Assembly (NCBI GenBank): GCA_030620375.1
Contig: JAUXEW010000146.1
Span: forward strand, 1 to 7,267
From: Desulfobacteraceae bacterium
GTDB taxonomy: Bacteria > Desulfobacterota > Desulfobacteria > Desulfobacterales > UBA5616
Length of the DNA: 7,267 nucleotides
Direction of reading: 5' to 3'
In this document: piece by piece, positions 1-5,088 of the stretch
How positions within the stretch are numbered: the first letter of the stretch is position 1
How the letters are laid out: each line of letters starts with the position of its first letter
The notes under the pieces: model-generated
Seen by the model: only the letters and a program-made list of their open reading frames with translations
What the model was told of the DNA's origin: nothing
The model's database searches: none
Made by a program: the position numbers and the translations under genes

Positions 1-100
1 CAGTGGACACGACGGCCAGCCCTTCATACGCTTCAAAAATAAACTTAACGAAACTGATCTCCCGCCGGTCCACCCGGTAATATTTTCGTATGGTTTCCAA
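1..100 (-). CDS. DUF4911-like small protein, N-terminal part, cut by window edge
   Basis: Read on the minus strand from a TTG at 100-98, the frame stays open for 33 codons to the window edge and includes YYRVDRREISFVKFIFEAYE followed by GLAVVST. I recognise this as the start of the short DUF4911 domain common in deltaproteobacteria; the domain has no established function. An in-frame TGA at 112-110 excludes a longer N-terminus, and TTG is the only usual start codon between that stop and the conserved part. GGAG at 116-113 is a possible ribosome binding site, but its spacing of about 12 bases is long, so initiation may be weak. The gene diverges from recJ. The family assignment is from memory of the pattern, and the missing C-terminal part prevents a length check. 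Confidence 0.6.
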   Translation of the reverse strand, partial: METIRKYYRVDRREISFVKFIFEAYEGLAVVST

Positions 101-132
101 GAATCCGTATCACTCCATCTGTTTTACATAGA

Positions 133-157
133 CCTAACCCGGCCTGTCCGGATTAGG
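133..157 (-). promoter_or_regulatory. GC-rich hairpin in the recJ/DUF4911 divergent spacer
   Basis: CCTAACCCGG (133-142) and CCGGATTAGG (148-157) form a 10-bp stem around a 5-base loop. As plus-strand RNA the stem has one C-A mismatch. As minus-strand RNA the same position becomes a U-G wobble, so the stem is continuous only in the leader of the minus-strand gene. There it would sit 16 bases before the GGAG ribosome site. It could be a leader structure affecting translation, an operator, or a leftover terminator; no T-run follows on either strand, which argues against a terminator. No convincing -35/-10 pair was found for either divergent gene in 101-259, although 180-250 is AT-rich. Function is inference. 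Confidence 0.4.
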
Positions 158-259
158 AATTTACTGCATTGCTTTTCACCTTAACACCATTGTAAAGACA
201 ATTTCAACTCCAAACAAAAATATTGTTAACTATGCCATTATAAGCTATATGGCGGATGT

Positions 260-1975
260 ATGAAAAAAAAATGGCAAATGAAATCACCCGATAAGCAATC
301 GGTACAATCACTGATAAAATCATTAAAATGCCACCCCGTTACCGCAACCGTACTGGTTAATCGATCAATCCATTCCAGGCAAGCGGCGTTACAATTTTTA
401 ACTCCCTCCTTGAATCATCTCCGCTCTCCCTTCTCACTAAAAGATATGGATCGGGCGGTGGACCGACTTCTATCCGCCATTGCAAACCATGAGCGGATTC
501 TAATTTTTGGCGACTATGACGCAGACGGCATTACCGCCACATCTATCCTTTTCGAGTTTTTACGATACGCCGGGGCGGATGTATCATTCCATATCCCCCA
601 TCGAATAAAAGAAGGGTATGGGCTTAAAGTAAATCATATATCCGAAGTGGCCCTGGCCAACACGATAGATTTGATTATTACGGTGGATTGCGGATCCAGC
701 AGCCACAAAGCCGTCGAAGCGGCAAATAAGGTCGGCATGGATATTATTATTACAGACCACCATAAAATTTCAGAAGAAATACCGCCGGCCGTTGCGGTTG
801 TAAATCCCCAACGGCATGATTGTAATGCCGGGTTAGAGCACCTTGCGGGTGTCGGCGTTGTTTTTTATTTCCTGATCTGCCTGCGCAAACGGCTTCGCGA
901 CATTCATTTTTGGAAAAACAAACCCGAACCCAATCTTAAGCGGTATTGCGACCTGGTTGCCATTGGGACCGTAGCGGACATAGTGCCAATTGTTGATGAA
1001 AACCGGATACTTACCAGGGCAGGGCTTGACATAATGAGATCCGGGCATCGAATCGGTCTTACCGCCCTTGCCACTGAAAGCGGTATGAAAAACGGATATG
1101 CCGACACCGACGACATCGCCTTTCGGCTGGCTCCCCGCCTGAACGCCTCAGGTCGAATGGACCATGCAAAATCAGCGGTCGATCTGCTTACCACCGACCA
1201 GCTGAAAACGGCGGCTCAAATCAGCAGGACCCTCAATCAGCTGAATGGCCAAAGACAATTAATTGAAAAAAAAACGTTTGAAGAAATTATGACTCACCTC
1301 CGCCGTAATCCGCACCTGCTTCAACAAAAATCATTGGTGCTGTTTTGCAAAAACTGGCACGAAGGCATACTGGGAATTGTTGCGGCAAGGCTGGTAAGAC
1401 AATATTTTCGTCCGGTAGTACTGATCATGGAACAAAACGGTTTGGGGAAAGGATCAGGCAGGAGCATTCCCGGCTTTGACCTTTATGACGGGCTGTTACA
1501 ATGCGCTGAGTTGCTTGAAAGTTTCGGCGGACATGCAATGGCCGGCGGTTTAACCCTAAAGCCGGAAACCATACCCGATTTTCAAAAAAGCTTTGAAAAC
1601 GTGGTGCAACATATGACCGACGCTGATGATTTTATACCGTCTGTTTCTATAGATAGTGAAATCCGGTTCAACCTCATCACCGATAAACTTATGAATGAAC
1701 TGGAAGGGTTGAAACCGTTTGGAAACGGGAATGCCGAACCGCTTTTTCTGGCCAAACACGTAAAAGCGGTTCAGTCCGGCATTGTCGGTGAAACCCATAG
1801 ACGAATGGTGTTAAGGCAATACAGCGATAATACAAACAAATCGCTTAATGCGATTCAATTTAATATTGATCCTGAGATACCGCAAAAAAATGATTTTGAA
1901 CATATTGTATTTCGACTGCGGTGGAATCGGTGGAATGGAAATAAGACCGCACAAATAGTTATTGAAGATACATAA
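260..1975 (+). CDS. recJ: RecJ, single-stranded-DNA-specific 5'-3' exonuclease
   Basis: RecJ degrades single-stranded DNA 5' to 3' in the cytoplasm, in RecF-pathway recombination, mismatch repair and base-excision repair. The 571 residues match the usual family length, so the gene looks complete. The DHH phosphoesterase domain comes first: motif I GDYDADG (84-90), motif II VDCG (142-145), motif III DHH (166-168) and motif IV GTVADIVP (236-243), whose aspartates and histidines bind the two metal ions. APRLNASGRM (291-300) is the usual linker-region motif. The DHHA1 domain carries WHEGILGIVAARL (366-378), GSGRS (398-402) and FGGHAMAGG (422-430). The C-terminal OB-fold region includes FGNGNAEPLF (487-496). 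The ATG at 260 has GGCGGA only three bases upstream, which is tight; an in-frame ATG at 278 is possible but has no better site. No catalytic residue is missing. No clear terminator follows, so readthrough into the next genes is possible. Confidence 0.96.
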   Translation: MKKKWQMKSPDKQSVQSLIKSLKCHPVTATVLVNRSIHSRQAALQFLTPSLNHLRSPFSLKDMDRAVDRLLSAIANHERILIFGDYDADGITATSILFEFLRYAGADVSFHIPHRIKEGYGLKVNHISEVALANTIDLIITVDCGSSSHKAVEAANKVGMDIIITDHHKISEEIPPAVAVVNPQRHDCNAGLEHLAGVGVVFYFLICLRKRLRDIHFWKNKPEPNLKRYCDLVAIGTVADIVPIVDENRILTRAGLDIMRSGHRIGLTALATESGMKNGYADTDDIAFRLAPRLNASGRMDHAKSAVDLLTTDQLKTAAQISRTLNQLNGQRQLIEKKTFEEIMTHLRRNPHLLQQKSLVLFCKNWHEGILGIVAARLVRQYFRPVVLIMEQNGLGKGSGRSIPGFDLYDGLLQCAELLESFGGHAMAGGLTLKPETIPDFQKSFENVVQHMTDADDFIPSVSIDSEIRFNLITDKLMNELEGLKPFGNGNAEPLFLAKHVKAVQSGIVGETHRRMVLRQYSDNTNKSLNAIQFNIDPEIPQKNDFEHIVFRLRWNRWNGNKTAQIVIEDT

Positions 1976-2071
1976 ATTTTCCTTGCATAATGCAATAGTT
2001 GCTATTAGAACAAATCAGCTAAACCTCAATTGATCGTGAACTAAGGCAACTACCATAAATGAGGACAACCC

Positions 2072-2494
2072 ATGGCAAAAGTATTTCGCCCCAGTAATCG
2101 CGAATCGAGTATTTTATCAAAGATTGAATCCTCCAAAAGTTTTGCCCGGCGGAAAGCAATTGAAACCTTAAGGGACTGCAAAGAGCAGTTGAGTAACGCC
2201 ATCGCAATGAAGCTTGTGGAAAGCAAGCTGGTAGAGACCACCAGTAAAAATACACTTGAAGAACAAATTGTCTGGTGCCTCGAAAAATTGCGGCATGCTG
2301 AAGAATTCGATATCGAATATCAGGTTGCGCCATTCAGAAATGTTGTGCCGAATCCGAATATTATCAGCCTTTATGTAATGGCCTTTGTTATTGAAAAGCT
2401 GATTAATCACAAAGTAATTATTGATATTTTCGGCTCTGATGAAGAGATTTACAGCAGTATAAACCGCCAGGTCGCAAAATTCTTGCCACAATAA
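2072..2494 (+). CDS. Uncharacterised 140-residue protein coupled to an RNase Z-like gene
   Basis: I do not recognise a named domain. The protein has 140 residues, no signal peptide and no clear membrane segment, so it is probably cytoplasmic. Residues 10-75 are rich in charged and helix-favouring residues. The C-terminal half has a motif-like stretch, VPNPNIISLY (92-101), then a hydrophobic run AFVIEKLI (104-111) and a polar end with DIFGSDEEIY (118-127). The start is well supported: ATG follows GAGGA at 2061-2065 with a spacing of six. The gene lies 97 bases after recJ. TTGCAT (1983-1988) and TAGAAC (2006-2011), 17 bases apart, could be a weak promoter of its own. Its stop shares one base with the next start (TAATG), which suggests the two proteins are made together. 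A partner or regulator of the downstream hydrolase is a reasonable guess, not shown by the sequence. Confidence 0.85.
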   Translation: MAKVFRPSNRESSILSKIESSKSFARRKAIETLRDCKEQLSNAIAMKLVESKLVETTSKNTLEEQIVWCLEKLRHAEEFDIEYQVAPFRNVVPNPNIISLYVMAFVIEKLINHKVIIDIFGSDEEIYSSINRQVAKFLPQ

Positions 2495-3507
2495 TGCGCC
2501 CTTCTTTCTACCCGAGGCTCGTAAACGGACCGTTTGATGATCCGGGCCTGTTCATTTCGTTTATGTTTGAAAAGCGTGCCGTCCTGTTTGATCTGGGTGA
2601 TATCCATTCACTCTCACCAAAAGATATTCTCAAAATTAGCCATGTATTTGTTTCCCACGCCCATATGGACCATTTTGTCGGTTTTGACCGACTGTTACGC
2701 CTTTTGCTCGGCCGCGAAAAGACCCTCTACCTATACGGGCCTGAGGGTTTTTTATCAAAAGTAGAGGGTAAACTGGCCGGGTATTCCTGGGACCTTGTAC
2801 ACAATTATGATAACCGGTTTGCACTTTGTGTCTTTGAAATCCGTCCGGACCGTCTCTTAACCCGGCAATACCTTTGCTCGAACCGGTTTCAATCCGGGCA
2901 GGATCCCGGAAAACTCACCTTTAGCAAGGTATTGGTTGAAGAGCCCGCCCTGATGATATCTACGGAAATTCTGGACCACAGCATCCCCTGCCTCGCCTAT
3001 TGCATAAAGGAACGATTCCACGTAAATATTAAAAAAGAGGTGGTTTTAAATCTTGGGCTTGACATCGGGCCATGGCTGAATGACTTCAAGCAGGCGCTAT
3101 ACCGGCCGAATAGTCCGGATTCATTGTTTAGGATTACAACCGGCAATGAAACATCAGGCGGAAAAAGCTTCCGATTGAAAGCGCTCGCAGATCAAATCGC
3201 GGTCATAACGCCGGGCCAGAAAGTCGCCTATGTTGCCGATGTCGCTTATAGTGAATCCAATGTGGAAAAAATTATTGATTTCGCGAAAGATTCCGACCAC
3301 CTATTTATTGAAGCCGCGTTTCTTGAGGCACATAGAGATATAGCGGAGAAAAAACATCATCTTACCGCACGGCAGGCCGGCATCATTGCCGGCAAGGCCG
3401 GCGCCAAGCAGTTTACGATCTTTCATTTCTCGCCGCGTTACATCGGTATGGAAGCGCTGTTGTATCAAGAAGCCCGAGAAGGCTACGAGAGAGAATCGTC
3501 TCCTTAA
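2494..3507 (+). CDS. RNase Z-like metallo-beta-lactamase-fold hydrolase
   Basis: This is a zinc-dependent MBL-fold protein of 337 residues, somewhat longer than typical bacterial RNase Z (about 300). The metal-site motifs are FDLG (32-35), HAHMDH (55-60), DHS (161-163), VADV (247-250, D249 being the likely bridging aspartate), HHLTARQAG (288-296) and FHFSPRY (310-316). The last two are characteristic of the RNase Z branch, which cuts the 3' trailer from tRNA precursors. NLGLDIGPWL (186-195) resembles the family's GP-containing exosite that contacts tRNA. Two deviations stand out. The usual N-terminal LGTG strand is replaced by VNGPFDDPGLFI (10-21). The HEAT motif reads IEAA (272-275), losing its histidine. 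The ATG overlaps the upstream stop and has no good ribosome site of its own, so translation is probably coupled. The fold is certain; tRNA processing as the actual role is less so. Confidence 0.88.
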   Translation: MRPSFYPRLVNGPFDDPGLFISFMFEKRAVLFDLGDIHSLSPKDILKISHVFVSHAHMDHFVGFDRLLRLLLGREKTLYLYGPEGFLSKVEGKLAGYSWDLVHNYDNRFALCVFEIRPDRLLTRQYLCSNRFQSGQDPGKLTFSKVLVEEPALMISTEILDHSIPCLAYCIKERFHVNIKKEVVLNLGLDIGPWLNDFKQALYRPNSPDSLFRITTGNETSGGKSFRLKALADQIAVITPGQKVAYVADVAYSESNVEKIIDFAKDSDHLFIEAAFLEAHRDIAEKKHHLTARQAGIIAGKAGAKQFTIFHFSPRYIGMEALLYQEAREGYERESSP

Positions 3508-3556
3508 AGGATTTGCTTTAATTTTAGGGTGCGAAGCTTGAGTATATTCTCTGTGG

Positions 3557-4819
3557 TTAATCTAACATTTCCAACAATTTATATGCCGTAATCATGGCCA
3601 CGTCCTTGGAAAACCGTTTTACAGGGTCCATTCGCATCAGCACCGCCAACGTTTTCTCGTTCTGTTCGATTAGAAAATCCGGCGTAATTCCCTTACCTTG
3701 CCAGGTTCTCCCTTTTGGAGAATACATCGCACCGGTGATGAATTTTACACGAAAATGGTTGCTCAGCGTAAACGTATTTTCAAAAACGCCCTTCCCAAAC
3801 GTCTTCGTCCCGATAATAAAGGCTTTCTGATGATCCTGAAGGGAGCTTGCCAATACTTCCGCAGATGAAGCCGTCTTATGGTTTACCAAAACAGCAATTT
3901 TGAACTCATACGGCGCCTTATTGACGGATACGTAATTTTGAAGATTTGTTTCACGCGTTAAGGTTCTTAACATTACCCCTTTCACCGGAACGAAAAGCTC
4001 CGCCATTCGCAAAGCTTCCATCAGCAACCCGCCGGGGTTATTGCGAAGATCGATAATCAATTCCGAAAAACCGTCATTTTTTAAGCTTTCGATCTCGGCT
4101 TTTAATTCTTTCGCCATATCTGCCGCAAACTGTTTAATTTCCACCAAAGCCACCGCATCGTTTAATCGGGTTACAATTAAATTTTGAGTGGTAAATTTCT
4201 GATACCGAAGCGTTACTTCAAACACTTTGATATCCCGGTTAACCGTCAGTTTAACCGGTGTTTCCGCTTCTCCGTTTAGCATTTCGTTTACTTCTGCTAA
4301 CGATTTTCCTTTCAGCGGTTTTGAATCAATTCTTAAAATCCGGTCATACGGTTTTAGAATCGACTCTGCCGGTGAATCCGGCAATACCTCCGTCACCGTC
4401 AGGCTCCCCTCTTTGGGATTGAATGTGCTTTTGATACCGATGGATATCTGCTCACCCTTTATGGAATTGAGAATCGTTTCATACGCTTCTGCCGTCCATA
4501 TTTTGGAAAGCCCGGGTATTTCCGGCGGCGATATATACCGCATCATCCCCTTGATCGCTCCCCAGTAAAGGGCGTCCTCGGTAATGTCCTCGCTGTAATA
4601 TTGATCCAGGATCAGTTGTTTGACTTCTTCAAATGTTTCTTTTGACTGCAAAAATTCGTGCTCCAGTCGAACCGGGAACAAAGACTTGAATTTCGACGGG
4701 TCCACGGCCAAACACCATGATGCCTGGCTGATAATCATCATACAAACCAGGATGCCCGTAAACCGGCTCATAATCGTTTTTACACTGGATCGGAAAATGC
4801 GTTGCACATGATAATTCAC
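3557..4819 (-). CDS. Exported PDZ-domain S41 (C-terminal processing) protease
   Basis: S41 proteases of the Ctp/Prc type cut proteins in the cell envelope near their C-termini using a Ser-Lys pair. This one has 420 residues. The N-terminus has basic residues and a hydrophobic run from about 21 to 34, with likely signal cleavage after A38; W35-C36 does not fit a lipobox. A helical region (50-125) precedes a PDZ domain (about 126-205), which includes VLPDSPAESILKPYDRILRI (145-164). The protease core includes IDLRNNPGGLLMEA (256-269). By alignment from memory with E. coli Prc (S430, D441, K455), S318 in NHKTASSAE is the nucleophile, with D329 and K343 in TFGKG matching. The position of the glutamine completing the triad in B. 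subtilis CtpB holds E347. The start is a GTG at 4819-4817, backed by AGGAGGT at 4833-4827 with a spacing of seven. It converges on the RNase Z-like gene across 49 bases with no obvious terminator, and diverges from the gene at 5089. Confidence 0.92.
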   Translation of the reverse strand: MNYHVQRIFRSSVKTIMSRFTGILVCMMIISQASWCLAVDPSKFKSLFPVRLEHEFLQSKETFEEVKQLILDQYYSEDITEDALYWGAIKGMMRYISPPEIPGLSKIWTAEAYETILNSIKGEQISIGIKSTFNPKEGSLTVTEVLPDSPAESILKPYDRILRIDSKPLKGKSLAEVNEMLNGEAETPVKLTVNRDIKVFEVTLRYQKFTTQNLIVTRLNDAVALVEIKQFAADMAKELKAEIESLKNDGFSELIIDLRNNPGGLLMEALRMAELFVPVKGVMLRTLTRETNLQNYVSVNKAPYEFKIAVLVNHKTASSAEVLASSLQDHQKAFIIGTKTFGKGVFENTFTLSNHFRVKFITGAMYSPKGRTWQGKGITPDFLIEQNEKTLAVLMRMDPVKRFSKDVAMITAYKLLEMLD

Positions 4820-4826
4820 TTTAATG

Positions 4827-4833
4827 ACCTCCT
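4827..4833 (-). promoter_or_regulatory. Strong ribosome binding site deciding the GTG start of the S41 protease
   Basis: The minus strand reads AGGAGGT here, a full match to the anti-Shine-Dalgarno sequence, seven bases before the GTG at 4819. It makes that GTG a better start than the in-frame ATG at codon 17 and suggests efficient translation. Confidence 0.85.
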
Positions 4834-4891
4834 ATATTGGTCTGCCCATAACAGGTTTATAACGATACCCAATGTCCCTTTTAATTACAAT

Positions 4892-4948
4892 ACTCAAGTT
4901 TCATACCCCCCTGATCAGGAAGCTCGACTCAAGTTAAGTACTCAACTT
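4892..4948. promoter_or_regulatory. Repeated ACTCAA(G/C)TT elements with an 18-bp near-palindrome, possible operator
   Basis: ACTCAAGTT occurs exactly at 4892-4900 and 4927-4935, with a one-mismatch copy ACTCAACTT at 4940-4948. The last two copies overlap an imperfect palindrome, AAGTTAAGTACTCAACTT (4931-4948), in which eight of nine base pairs are symmetric about GTAC. A separate perfect 10-bp palindrome CCTGATCAGG lies at 4910-4919. All sit between the divergent protease gene and secreted-protein gene, upstream of the TTGACA box at 4977. This is the arrangement expected of a transcription-factor site controlling one or both genes. No known regulator motif was recognised; binding is inference. 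Confidence 0.4.
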
Positions 4949-4976
4949 TCCGGATTCATGGCTTTGTGAAATTAAA

Positions 4977-5007
4977 TTGACACTTATGGATCGTTTTGTT
5001 AGATATT
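4977..5007 (+). promoter_or_regulatory. Candidate sigma-70 promoter for the secreted repeat protein
   Basis: TTGACA at 4977-4982 is a perfect -35 box. The -10 is weaker: TAGATA (5000-5005, spacing 17) or GATATT (5002-5007, spacing 19). Transcription would then start near 5012, leaving an untranslated leader of about 75 bases. The mediocre -10 fits a promoter needing an activator, which the repeats just upstream might bind. Confidence 0.4.
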
Positions 5008-5088
5008 TTAACTTACGGGAAGACTTGTAAAATGGCGATTCCTCAACGAACCTCCTGCTTTGTCCTAAATTATACGAAAGGAAAAAAG

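Noticed and set aside
189..202. ATTGT-AAAG-ACAAT small hairpin upstream of recJ
   Set aside because: A five-pair AT-rich stem is too weak to be a terminator and is expected by chance in AT-rich spacer.
904..1194. 96-codon minus-strand open frame
   Set aside because: It lies opposite the most conserved RecJ motifs and shows no domain of its own.
1983..2006. Overlapping short inverted repeats TTGCA/TGCAA and AATAG/CTATT after recJ
   Set aside because: The stems are five bases with three-base loops, mutually exclusive, and have no T-run; not a credible terminator.
3501..3511. TCCTTAAAGGA palindrome at the end of the RNase Z-like gene
   Set aside because: It has a single-base centre, so it cannot form a hairpin loop, and no T-run follows directly; no terminator is called in the convergent spacer.
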